A stretch of DNA of 64,000 nucleotides, taken from NCBI GenBank assembly GCA_049323435.1, contig JBMOMX010000024.1, positions 1 through 64,000 of the forward strand. Direction: 5' to 3'. Origin of the DNA: UBA11222 sp049323435. Its GTDB lineage: Bacteria > Pseudomonadota > Alphaproteobacteria > UBA11222. The notes beneath the pieces are model-generated. The model was not told the origin of the DNA. It worked only from the letters and a program-made list of their open reading frames with translations, and did no database searches. Within the stretch, counting starts at the first letter, position 1; the number at the start of each line of letters is the position of its first letter. Positions 8,686-16,248 of this stretch are shown here, piece by piece. Both the position numbers and the translations under genes were made by a program.

Positions 8686-9441
8686 CTATTTCCTGAAGCC
8701 AGAAAAGACGCTGTCAATCTTTGGACGCCAGCCGGCACCCCAGCGTTTGAATTTGGTCATAATGACTTTTTTCCTGGGTTCACTGGCCACCGCTTCGGAG
8801 GTCCAGTCCTGAAACCGCCATACCTTGATATCTTTGGGGGCCTTGACAATCAGGTCCGGTGTCCAGCCGTAAGAAGCCTGGAGCAGCGCCTGCGAACTGG
8901 CATAATGAAAACGCGGGCCGATAACAGTCAGCGGCAGAAATACCCCGTGGGCCTTGGCGAAGGCCAATATTGCTTTCTGGCGGTCGGATTCTTCATCCGG
9001 CGCCAGGGTTTCGACCAGAATATGCCAGCAGTCCTGCGCCCCGCCCGCCTGGTTCTGAACCGTTTCGCTAAAGAAATAATAGGGTTGCGAACATTGCGCA
9101 TAGGGCTTGAAACCCGCGCCGGTTTTGGACCGGGATACCCGGAAATAGGCCGTCTGTTTAACGGCCTTGCCGCTGAGCAGAACCAACCCGAGTTTGGCGT
9201 TCAAGAATTTGGCGCCATCATCTTCCACGGCATAGTAAACCGTCCATTCGCCATCTGGCAGCGGCATGGCCATACCGCCCACTGTCACACTGCCCTTGAC
9301 AATCTGACCCGTCTCCACGGCAAAGGCGGGGGAGCTTATCCCCAACAGTGCAACAATCAAGCCAATGACGGCCGCCATAACGACCGCACCCGCAGCCCCG
9401 GATACAGGCTGCGCTTTTTTCACCCGCATGTCTTGCCCCAT
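8686..9441 (-). CDS. Secreted or membrane-anchored protein of unknown function in fecR-tpsB operon
   Basis: A 251-residue protein I do not recognise. The N-terminus has a hydrophobic segment ending in ...GISSPAFA-VE, a convincing signal peptide. The mature part begins with a small beta-rich region (VKGSVTVGGMAMPLPDGEW, WTVYYAVE) and holds three or four cysteines. The charged C-terminus (FKRWGAGWRPKIDSVF) is basic. I chose the ATG at 9441 because GGGGA lies upstream and because this removes an overlap with the FecR gene. Placed between FecR and TpsB genes, it may be an accessory of the secretion system or a sensor partner. No catalytic motif is visible. Confidence 0.7.
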   Translation of the reverse strand: MGQDMRVKKAQPVSGAAGAVVMAAVIGLIVALLGISSPAFAVETGQIVKGSVTVGGMAMPLPDGEWTVYYAVEDDGAKFLNAKLGLVLLSGKAVKQTAYFRVSRSKTGAGFKPYAQCSQPYYFFSETVQNQAGGAQDCWHILVETLAPDEESDRQKAILAFAKAHGVFLPLTVIGPRFHYASSQALLQASYGWTPDLIVKAPKDIKVWRFQDWTSEAVASEPRKKVIMTKFKRWGAGWRPKIDSVFSGFRK

Positions 9442-9487
9442 TTCAATATCCCCATCCCCGCCTGACAGACACAGTAGGCAAAATCGG

Positions 9488-10216
9488 CTAACAGCCGCAG
9501 CCCGCTGCGCGGGTTTGTTCAACCTCTTCTACGATCTCCAATAATTCCGTATCATCGACACTGTCATTACCCCCCTGTTCCCCGCCATCCAGCAACAGGG
9601 TCACATCCATTTCTGCAACATCTGCTTCTACATCGGCATCGGGGGGGGCGGGTTCAGACGCGGGCTCGCCCGGCTCCGTCGTGGTGGACAGTCCTTCGGT
9701 GACCTCAACAGGCTCGCCCGTCTCACCCTGCACCACAATACTTCCGTTTTCGACGATGGCGCTGGACGTGCCATCTTCTTCCACGGTCACCGTCAGTATG
9801 GTGCCGCGCACGCCAATGGTCGAAGTCGGGGTTTTGATCTGATAGGCCGCGCTGCCCATGCGGCCCGTTACAAAACGCGCCACCCCCAGCGTTGCATTGA
9901 CGACCATTCTGGAGTTTTTGGCGTTTGGATCATATACAAAGGCGTCAATGGTCACCTTGGAATCCGGTCCAACAGTCAGCAATGTATCGTCGGGAAACTG
10001 GATTTTGGAGGCGCTGTCCGCCTTGGTGGAAATGACTTCATTGAAAAACACCTTGTCCTCAATCGAAAGCCGGCGCACATCGGAGCCTGATATGCCCTCA
10101 ACCTCGCGCACCACGGCAGCGGCAGCGCCAACGATCAGTTTCTCGGCCTTTACCGGCTGCATGGCCAGCACGGAAAATGACAAAATCAGCCCAAAATGTA
10201 TAAATCCCGCCTGCAT
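9488..10216 (-). CDS. Periplasmic FecR-domain protein with acidic tail
   Basis: A 242-residue FecR-fold protein. A signal peptide (MQAGFIHFGLILSFSVLAMQP..VKA) precedes a FecR domain at about 45-150, with the family signature IKTPTSTIGVRGTILTV. The C-terminal 80 residues are strongly acidic and proline-rich, ending in the odd tail RAAGCGC. No sigma factor or TonB receptor gene is adjacent, so a classical iron-signalling role is unlikely. FecR domains beside TpsB genes are known as likely secretion-linked sensors or surface proteins. The start at 10216 gives a clean signal peptide; the longer frame would add 18 residues. Confidence 0.85.
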   Translation of the reverse strand: MQAGFIHFGLILSFSVLAMQPVKAEKLIVGAAAAVVREVEGISGSDVRRLSIEDKVFFNEVISTKADSASKIQFPDDTLLTVGPDSKVTIDAFVYDPNAKNSRMVVNATLGVARFVTGRMGSAAYQIKTPTSTIGVRGTILTVTVEEDGTSSAIVENGSIVVQGETGEPVEVTEGLSTTTEPGEPASEPAPPDADVEADVAEMDVTLLLDGGEQGGNDSVDDTELLEIVEEVEQTRAAGCGC

Positions 10217-10547
10217 CACTGGCACCTGTAAAACATGAGCCGCCGGTGGCGCGCCCCCGGCGAAAATCACCCGCAGATTGAATATTAAAACCGGAATCGC
10301 TGCTTAAAAAAAAACCTTTAGAGCCATGATTATATACCAATCTTAGATTATACCTACATGGTAAATCAGGCTTCACTATGGTTAACAGCACAGAGTGTGC
10401 CAATTAACACACAATAAACACAATTTATAACAAAATGAAGTTCATACTAAATAAAGCTGGCGCCCCGATGGGGGGCCAAGTCATGCTTCAGGCCTGACGG
10501 GCGATTCACATGCCTGCACAGTCTGTTTCAATTCGGGTTTGGGAACA
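10217..10547. other. Divergent AT-rich intergenic region, no gene seen
   Basis: About 330 bases between the FecR gene and the rhomboid gene. The middle (10280-10455) is clearly richer in A and T than the neighbourhood and has runs such as CAATTAACACACAATAAACAC, so it probably holds promoters for both directions. A short GC hairpin (GGCGCCCCGATGGGGGGCC region, 10459-10477) lies near the rhomboid start. I see no reading frame or known riboswitch. Confidence 0.5.
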
Positions 10548-11300
10548 ATGGAGCAAGCGTCGCCAATGTACGCAAGGGTACGTGAGGGCGACCGGCAGCC
10601 CATTTTTTTTGTTCCCAGAATAATCCTGATATTAATCGCCCTTTTAGTTGGCATCCATGTGATGCGCGGCCTTATTTCGCCTGCATATAACCAGTTCACA
10701 CTTAATATGTTCGGCATCTTGCCGGCGCGATATATGCCGGACATTGTGTCGGCGTTTCCTGGCGGCGTCTGGTCCGCCATCCCATCCTTCATTACCTATG
10801 CTTTTCTGCATGCTGACTATACCCATCTGGCGATAAATAGCGCCTGGCTGCTGGCGTTTGGAACCGCCGTCGTGCGTAAAATCGAAACTGCCCGGTTTTT
10901 ATCGCTATACCTGATCTGTGCGGCCAGTGCGGCGCTTGTGCATGTGGTGGCGGATATGGGCGGGTTGACGCCGATGATCGGGGCCTCTGGCGCCATTTCG
11001 GGCATGATGGGGGCCGCTTTCCGATTTCCGCTTGAGGATGTTATGGGGGGGCGAAAGCAGGATCTTGGCCCCGAAGGCCGCAGGCCGATCCGTCTGCTAC
11101 CGCTTTATGATCGCAGTTTTCTGTCGATGAGCGGGATATGGCTGCTGGTGAATGCCATTTTCGGGCTAAGCGGCATCCAGGTTGGCGAAGTTGTTATGCT
11201 GATCGCCTGGGATGCCCATATAGGCGGCTTTGTCACCGGAGCCGTGCTGATCGGCGTATTTGTAAAAAATAAAAAAGTGACCGGCGTCACTGGCGCTTAA
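10548..11300 (+). CDS. Rhomboid-family intramembrane serine protease
   Basis: A 250-residue membrane protein with about six to seven hydrophobic segments. The catalytic serine is in MIGASGAISGMMGA (S147) and the catalytic histidine in WDAHIGGFVTG (H224). The preceding helix carries HADYTHLAINSAWLLAFG, the usual H-x-x-N stretch. It would cleave transmembrane segments of unknown substrates. The 40-residue loop between GMMGA and the last helices (FPLEDVMGGRKQDLG...) is longer than in GlpG but common in alphaproteobacterial members. I chose ATG 10548; the ATG at 10566 is an alternative. It may be cotranscribed with the small DUF4389-like gene 80 bases downstream. Confidence 0.9.
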   Translation: MEQASPMYARVREGDRQPIFFVPRIILILIALLVGIHVMRGLISPAYNQFTLNMFGILPARYMPDIVSAFPGGVWSAIPSFITYAFLHADYTHLAINSAWLLAFGTAVVRKIETARFLSLYLICAASAALVHVVADMGGLTPMIGASGAISGMMGAAFRFPLEDVMGGRKQDLGPEGRRPIRLLPLYDRSFLSMSGIWLLVNAIFGLSGIQVGEVVMLIAWDAHIGGFVTGAVLIGVFVKNKKVTGVTGA

Positions 11301-11380
11301 TATTTTTTATACTTCGATCTGATAATAACTATATAGAGCGGTAACGTCATAACGTCATTCTGAAACGGGATTTACTGAAA

Positions 11381-11695
11381 ATGAGTTATCTGGATAGAGC
11401 CGCTTATTCCGGCGCGGGCGGGGACAGTCTGGCCGGGAAACCCTTGCGGGTGCGGCTGCTTTATGCATTAGGTGTCGGCGTGCTTGGCTATTTCACCTTT
11501 AATGCCCTTGTCCTGCTGGCCATTGTGCAATTTGTCTACTACGCCGTGCACAAGTCAAAAAATGAGGAAATCGCACATTTTTGCGAAAATTTGCTGAGCT
11601 ATCTCGGCGAAGTGCTTGCGTTCATGGTGTTTCTCAAGGACACGCCGCCCTTTCCGTTCGCGCCGTTTCCTGGCAACGAAACCGGCAGCCGCTGA
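11381..11695 (+). CDS. Small membrane protein resembling DUF4389
   Basis: A 104-residue protein with one long hydrophobic stretch (LLYALGVGVLGYFTFNALVL to LAIVQFVYYAV). The sequence that follows, NEEIAHFCENLLSYLGEVLAFMVF, and the end DTPPFPFAPFP match the DUF4389 layout: two close helices, a conserved amphipathic helix and a final FPF motif. No function is known for the family; it is probably an inner-membrane protein. The ribosome site is weak. Confidence 0.75.
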   Translation: MSYLDRAAYSGAGGDSLAGKPLRVRLLYALGVGVLGYFTFNALVLLAIVQFVYYAVHKSKNEEIAHFCENLLSYLGEVLAFMVFLKDTPPFPFAPFPGNETGSR

Positions 11696-11731
11696 CCTGC
11701 TTTCCACACTGAAATTTCAACCGGCTTGAAC

Positions 11732-11755
11732 GGCTGCGATGACATTTGCGCAGCC
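11732..11755. terminator. Small GC hairpin between DUF4389-like gene and eno
   Basis: GGCTGCG at 11732-11738 pairs with CGCAGCC at 11749-11755 around a 10-base loop. It lies 37 bases after the stop at 11695. No T run follows on the plus strand, so termination is only possible, not shown. Confidence 0.3.
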
Positions 11756-11816
11756 TTCAGCTATGAACAGTGTGTGATTCCACAGACCATATATCAGCGA
11801 AGGGGCCGGTCCATTC

Positions 11817-13091
11817 ATGACTGCAATCATTGACATTAAAGGCCGTGAAATTCTCGACAGCCGGGGCAATCCGACGGTTGAAGTCGATGTCATTCTGGAA
11901 TCCGGCGCCATGGGCCGGGCTGCCGTGCCCTCCGGCGCATCTACCGGCGCGCATGAGGCGGTGGAACTGCGCGATGGCGGCCCGCGCTACAAGGGCAAGG
12001 GCGTGCAACAGGCCGTCGCCGCCGTGAATAATGAGCTGTTCGATCTGCTGTCGGGCATGGAATCCGAAGAGCAGATCCTGCTCGACCGGATGATGTGCGA
12101 TCTGGACGGAACCCCCAATAAATCGCGCCTGGGCGCCAACGCCATTCTGGGCGTGTCGCTGGCCATCGCGAAAGCGACCGCAAACGAGCTGGAGCTGCCG
12201 CTGTTCCGTTATGTGGGCGGGCCGCTGGCGCGCACCCTGCCGGTGCCGATGATGAACATCATCAATGGCGGCGCGCATGCCGACAATCCCATCGATATTC
12301 AGGAATTCATGATCATGCCGGTGGCAGCAAGCAGCATCGCCGAGGCGGTGCGCATGGGGGCGGAAGTGTTTCACACGCTCAAATCCGGGCTGAAAGATGC
12401 GGGCCACAACACCAATGTCGGCGATGAAGGCGGCTTTGCCCCGGCGCTGGGTTCCGCCACCGAAGCGCTTGATTTTATCATGAAGGCGATCGAGAAGGCC
12501 GGTTACAAGCCGGGCGCCGATATATATCTGGCGCTGGATGCGGCATCGACCGAATTTTACAAAGACGGGAAATATGTTCTGGCGGGCGAGGGCAAGATGC
12601 TGGATAGCGCAGGCATGGTCGCCTATTACGCCGATCTGGTGAAACGCTATCCCATTATTTCGATCGAAGATGGCATGGCCGAGGATGACTGGGCCGGGTG
12701 GAAGGCACTGACGGATGCGCTGGGCGCAAAGGTGCAGCTGGTCGGCGATGATTTGTTCGTCACCAATTCGGCGCGGCTGAAAGACGGCATAGCGCGCGGC
12801 ACCGCCAATTCGATTCTGGTCAAGGTCAACCAGATCGGCAGCCTGACCGAAACGCTGGAGGCGGTCGAGATGGCGCATAAGGCGGGCTATACCGCCGTGA
12901 TGTCGCACCGTTCCGGCGAAACCGAGGATGCGACCATCGCCGATCTGGCGGTCGCCACCAATTGCGGCCAGATCAAAACCGGCTCGCTGGCGCGCTCCGA
13001 CCGGGTGGCGAAATATAATCAGCTCATCCGCATTGAGGAAATTCTGGGAACCGCGGCGCGCTATGCCGGAAAATCCATCCTGAAAGGATGA
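11817..13091 (+). CDS. eno: Enolase (phosphopyruvate hydratase)
   Basis: A full-length 424-residue enolase converting 2-phosphoglycerate to phosphoenolpyruvate in the cytoplasm. Family blocks are present in order: GREILDSRGNPTVEVDV at the N-terminus, SGASTGAHEAVELRDG (substrate loop), NVGDEGGFAP, LALDAASTEF (metal Asp), ISIEDGMAEDDW, VGDDLFVTN, and SHRSGETEDATIADLAV with the active-site residues near the C-terminus. Length matches bacterial enolases. It stands alone, followed by an intergenic repeat block rather than by another glycolytic gene. Confidence 0.98.
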   Translation: MTAIIDIKGREILDSRGNPTVEVDVILESGAMGRAAVPSGASTGAHEAVELRDGGPRYKGKGVQQAVAAVNNELFDLLSGMESEEQILLDRMMCDLDGTPNKSRLGANAILGVSLAIAKATANELELPLFRYVGGPLARTLPVPMMNIINGGAHADNPIDIQEFMIMPVAASSIAEAVRMGAEVFHTLKSGLKDAGHNTNVGDEGGFAPALGSATEALDFIMKAIEKAGYKPGADIYLALDAASTEFYKDGKYVLAGEGKMLDSAGMVAYYADLVKRYPIISIEDGMAEDDWAGWKALTDALGAKVQLVGDDLFVTNSARLKDGIARGTANSILVKVNQIGSLTETLEAVEMAHKAGYTAVMSHRSGETEDATIADLAVATNCGQIKTGSLARSDRVAKYNQLIRIEEILGTAARYAGKSILKG

Positions 13092-13108
13092 TCAGAATAC
13101 TGATTAAG

Positions 13109-13229
13109 GTGGTATGATTTCAGGTCTACCCATTGACCCCCTCCCAACCTCCCCCTTTCAGGGGGAGGAGGGCAATTGCCGAAAACTCCTCCCTCTCCCT
13201 GTAAGGGAGAGGGGCGGGGTGAGGGTCAA
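13109..13229. repeat. Composite intergenic repeat (type C remnant plus type B palindrome)
   Basis: The stretch GGTATGATTTCAGGT at 13111-13125 is joined to a 97-base type B element bounded by TTGACCC (13133) and GGGTCAA (to 13229). Read in reverse, the same junction occurs at 176-227. Two hairpins (CCCCCTTTCAGGGGG, CTCTCCCTGTAAGGGAGAG) follow the eno stop and may terminate or stabilise its transcript. Confidence 0.75.
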
Positions 13230-13280
13230 TTTTAAAGACGAGATCAAGCGATTCAACTTGAATGCTAGCTGGATTAATTC

Positions 13281-14129
13281 ATGAATATGGAGCCCCGGCC
13301 CGCGCCGCGCAGCCACGCCCCCATCGCCCAGCGCGACAGCACGCCGCACCGGGTGGCGGGCATGGTGCTGCGCTATGTCTATCTGATCATCGGGTCGTGG
13401 CCGCGGGTGCTGGACCTGTGGTACTGGCCGACCCTGCAAATGGTGATGTGGGGCTTCATCACCTCGTTCCTGCATGAAAATAGCAGTTTTTTCGCGCAGG
13501 CCTTTGGCGTGCTACTCGGCGCGGTCATGCTGTGGGACGTGATGTTCCGTGGACAGATGGGTTTTGCGCTGTCCTTTTTTGAGGAAATCTGGTCGCGCAA
13601 TCTGGGGCATCTGCTAGTCAGCCCGCTGCGCCCGCGCGAATTTATCTATGCGCTGCTGACGATGAGCGTGCTGCGCACGGTGTTTGGCATTTTCCCCGCA
13701 ACCTTGCTGGCGGTGTGGTTTTTCGGATTTAATGTGTACAGCCTCGGGCTGATGCTGGTGGCGTTTTTTGTCTGCCTGATCATGGCCGGCTGGTCGATGG
13801 GGCTGCTGGTGTCGGGGCTGGTGCTGCGTTACGGCATGGGGGCGGAAAGCCTGGCCTGGGCGCTGATTTTCGGCCTGGCGCCGCTGTGCGCGGTGTATTA
13901 TCCCGTCGCCATCCTGCCCGAATGGGTACAGTGGATTTCCTGGAGCCTGCCGCCTTCCTATGTGTTCGAGGGGATGCGCGCCATCATGATCGATCATAAA
14001 ATCCGGTATGATCTGCTATTCATGGCGCTGGCGCTGAACGCGGCCTATCTGGCCGCTGCCTGCTGGTGGTTTCTCGCCTGCCTCAAATCCGCGCGCCGCA
14101 CGGGCAAATTATTGCAGGTGGGCGAATAG
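13281..14129 (+). CDS. ABC-2 type transporter permease
   Basis: A 282-residue integral membrane protein with about six transmembrane segments arranged as in ABC-2 export permeases. The cytoplasmic loop RNLGHLLVSPLRPREFIYA between the second and third segments is the coupling-helix region. The late segment ALIFGLAPLCAVYYPVAILPEWVQWISWSLPPSYVFEGMR (two parts) is typical of this family, including the P-x-x-x-W-x-Q motif. It would export a lipid, polysaccharide or drug together with an ATPase. No ATP-binding subunit is next to it, which is unusual. Its N-terminal 25 residues are basic and unstructured. Confidence 0.85.
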   Translation: MNMEPRPAPRSHAPIAQRDSTPHRVAGMVLRYVYLIIGSWPRVLDLWYWPTLQMVMWGFITSFLHENSSFFAQAFGVLLGAVMLWDVMFRGQMGFALSFFEEIWSRNLGHLLVSPLRPREFIYALLTMSVLRTVFGIFPATLLAVWFFGFNVYSLGLMLVAFFVCLIMAGWSMGLLVSGLVLRYGMGAESLAWALIFGLAPLCAVYYPVAILPEWVQWISWSLPPSYVFEGMRAIMIDHKIRYDLLFMALALNAAYLAAACWWFLACLKSARRTGKLLQVGE

Positions 14130-14180
14130 CGGGGTTTAGAGCAATTTGTGATCGTATAGAAGCGCACCTATCTCTCAACT

Positions 14181-14269
14181 TGTCACCCCGGATTTATTCC
14201 GGGGTTCAGGAGCCACAAAGTAAAGCTTGTGTTTGGGGCCCTGGCCCCCGCAACAAGTGCGGGGTGACA
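14181..14269. repeat. 89-bp palindromic repeat, TGTCACCCC ends (type A)
   Basis: TGTCACCCC at the left and GGGGTGACA at the right enclose two inner hairpins (CCCCGGATTTATTCCGGGG and CCCGCAACAAGTGCGGG). An inverted copy of exactly the same length lies at 42819-42907. It sits in the convergent gap between the ABC-2 permease and response-regulator genes and could stop transcription from both sides. Confidence 0.85.
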
Positions 14270-14305
14270 CCGAGTTTGGGGGCTTCAAACTAAAATCATC
14301 TCGCT

Positions 14306-15181
14306 CTAGCTTGCTTCCAGCAGGTCTTCTGTGTCTTTGAGCTGCTGGCTTAACCGGTCGATCTGCTGCATCAATTCCCCGGTGTCCACCGGGAGGCGCA
14401 TATGCAGATCAAAGGTTGGCAATGTGCCCATGGCGGGAAAATCCGGTATTGAGGGCGGCACCAGCAATATTTTCTGGCAGGGGGTGCTGCCTTGTTCCAG
14501 CAAGGCCTTCATGACCATCGGCGCCTGCAGGTCGCCGGTGTTGAAAGTAATGAGCAGCAGATCGGGGGCCAGAATGTCTGCGGCTTCGATAAATTTGCGG
14601 CCGCTTTTCATACAGTACAGAGCATGGCCGGACGCTTTGATCATGTCCGTCATCTCTGTCAGATCCAGATCATCGGCGGCCACGCAGATAATATTCAGCC
14701 TTTTACCGGAAAGCTGCTGCTGCTGTTTTATTTCCTTTTCAAGAATGGGCATATTGGTCAGGGCTCCATACATTTTCAATAATTGGCGATCCTTATGTTC
14801 CTGCATGCGCTGCACCTGCCGTAATTTGGCTTTGACAACCACATGCATCAGCTCAAAATCCACCGGCTTGGTCAGATATTCGTCGGCGCCCAGTTCGCGG
14901 CCGGTAATCTGATCCTTGCGGTCCGCAAGCGCGGAAAGAAATAAAAACGGCATATCGGCAAATTCCGGATGATGCGCCCGGATCTCGCCCAGCAGTCCGA
15001 GCCCATCCATCATCGGCATGGTAATATCGGAAATCGTCAGATCCGGCCGCTCCCGCAAAATGGCTTCGAGGCCCTCACGCCCATTCTCCGCCTCCACGAT
15101 TTCATGCCCCTGCATTTCAAGCGCCTCAACAATATCTTCCCGAATTGCCGGCTCGTCTTCGACGCATAGAATCTTTGCCAT
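14306..15181 (-). CDS. Response regulator: receiver domain plus degenerate receiver-like output domain
   Basis: A 291-residue protein. The N-terminal receiver (1-120) is intact: CVEDE acidic pair, phospho-acceptor D52 in LTISDITMPMMDG, and the conserved lysine in YLTKPVD. A coiled stretch with KQQQQ leads to a second alpha/beta domain (about 165-275). This has the outline of a receiver (NIICVAADDLDLTEM..., LLLITFNTGD) but no aspartate at the phosphorylation position. No DNA-binding or catalytic domain is present. It is divergent from the PAS histidine kinase gene, which is probably its partner. I chose ATG 15181; an upstream frame would add 21 residues over the promoter region. Confidence 0.85.
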   Translation of the reverse strand: MAKILCVEDEPAIREDIVEALEMQGHEIVEAENGREGLEAILRERPDLTISDITMPMMDGLGLLGEIRAHHPEFADMPFLFLSALADRKDQITGRELGADEYLTKPVDFELMHVVVKAKLRQVQRMQEHKDRQLLKMYGALTNMPILEKEIKQQQQLSGKRLNIICVAADDLDLTEMTDMIKASGHALYCMKSGRKFIEAADILAPDLLLITFNTGDLQAPMVMKALLEQGSTPCQKILLVPPSIPDFPAMGTLPTFDLHMRLPVDTGELMQQIDRLSQQLKDTEDLLEAS

Positions 15182-15324
15182 AGGCCCGCTCTCCAGATCT
15201 GCACAGGAAATAATACCTCTTATAGTAGTGTAAATATATTTCAAATAGATTAAAGTAGAGTTAATTAAATATTAATATATTTATGATTGAATTATATTAT
15301 TAACAACTATTAAAAGTTGAAGGC
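15182..15324. promoter_or_regulatory. AT-rich divergent promoter region of the two-component pair
   Basis: This 143-base gap is strikingly AT-rich, almost only A and T between 15215 and 15310, in a segment of otherwise about 58 % GC. It must carry the promoters for the response regulator (minus) and the kinase (plus). I could not single out a convincing -35/-10 pair among the many A/T hexamers. Confidence 0.55.
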
Positions 15325-16092
15325 ATGTCAAGCAAAAGACCCGGCTATTTTTTTATTGGACAGATACAGGCCCTAAGCCGCAGATGGTTGAAAAATATCC
15401 AGCTGATGCTGGACGCACCCAGGATGCAGGCCCGGCTTCAGGAAATGCAAAAGCATTATGAATCGTTCATGCGCGGAACCGAGAGCGGCGTCTGGGAACT
15501 GGATGTCACAACGGATAAATTATATCTCTCCGGGCATTTCAAAAAAATCCTCCGGTGGAGCGATGAAAAAGTCCCCACCACCGGCAAGGGCTATCTTGCG
15601 GAAATTCATCCTAAGGATTTACCGGCCGTCACTGAGGTTTTGAACAGCTTCTCTGCCAGTGGCGCAGACACTGTCGAACTGGAATATCGTATTCGCGGCC
15701 ATTATGGCGAATATCACTGGTTTCAGGGTAAGGCGGTAAGCGAACGGGATGAGAATGGAAAATTGCTGCGCCTTGCCGGATCGATGACTGATATAACCGC
15801 CCGGGTGCAGGCCGAAACAGAACTGCGCCGTCACCGGATAAGGCTGGAAAAAAAAGTCGATGCCCAGATCCAGGACATAAAAAATACCGAGGCGCGGCTG
15901 ACGGCCGCCATCAACGCCATTCAGGATGGTTTCTGTCTGATTGACAGTTCACGGCGCGTGGTAATGTTAAACGAACGCATGCACACACTGCACCCCAATG
16001 TGATCCCGCCCGCAAAACCCGGGGATGCGCTCGAAGAGGTTGGCGCAAACCTTGTCAAGTCCGCCATGAGCGAGTTGGAAAAATCAAGGTAG
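15325..16092 (+). CDS. N-terminal half of interrupted kinase: PAS sensor fragment
   Basis: If the amber codon is respected, this 255-residue product contains PAS1 with its PAC motif (LRLAGSMTDITARVQAE), a connecting coiled coil and the first two thirds of PAS2. It ends in ...MSELEKSR. It has no transmembrane segment, so sensing would be cytoplasmic. Alone it cannot signal by phosphotransfer. Confidence 0.6.
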   Translation: MSSKRPGYFFIGQIQALSRRWLKNIQLMLDAPRMQARLQEMQKHYESFMRGTESGVWELDVTTDKLYLSGHFKKILRWSDEKVPTTGKGYLAEIHPKDLPAVTEVLNSFSASGADTVELEYRIRGHYGEYHWFQGKAVSERDENGKLLRLAGSMTDITARVQAETELRRHRIRLEKKVDAQIQDIKNTEARLTAAINAIQDGFCLIDSSRRVVMLNERMHTLHPNVIPPAKPGDALEEVGANLVKSAMSELEKSR

Positions 16093-16248
16093 CTGCAATG
16101 CTTTGAAAGGCTTCAGCAGGGCATCACTGAAGATGAGATTGAGCGTGCGGATGGGACATGGCTGAAAATCTACCGCGCACAGACCCCCGGCGGCGACATC
16201 ATCATTCTGCATTCTGATATCACCCGCTATAAACAGCAGGAGGCCGAC

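Noticed and set aside
10217..10547. Riboswitch upstream of the rhomboid gene
   Set aside because: The short GC hairpin near 10460 matches no aptamer core that I know, and the rest is plain AT-rich promoter-like sequence.
11757..12908. 383-residue minus-strand frame opposite enolase
   Set aside because: It is antisense to a certain gene, with His/Gln/Arg-rich low-quality composition and no ribosome site.
16090..16092. Amber codon read as pyrrolysine
   Set aside because: No pyl genes are visible, the system is not expected in this class, and the position lies in a PAS loop without need for a special residue.
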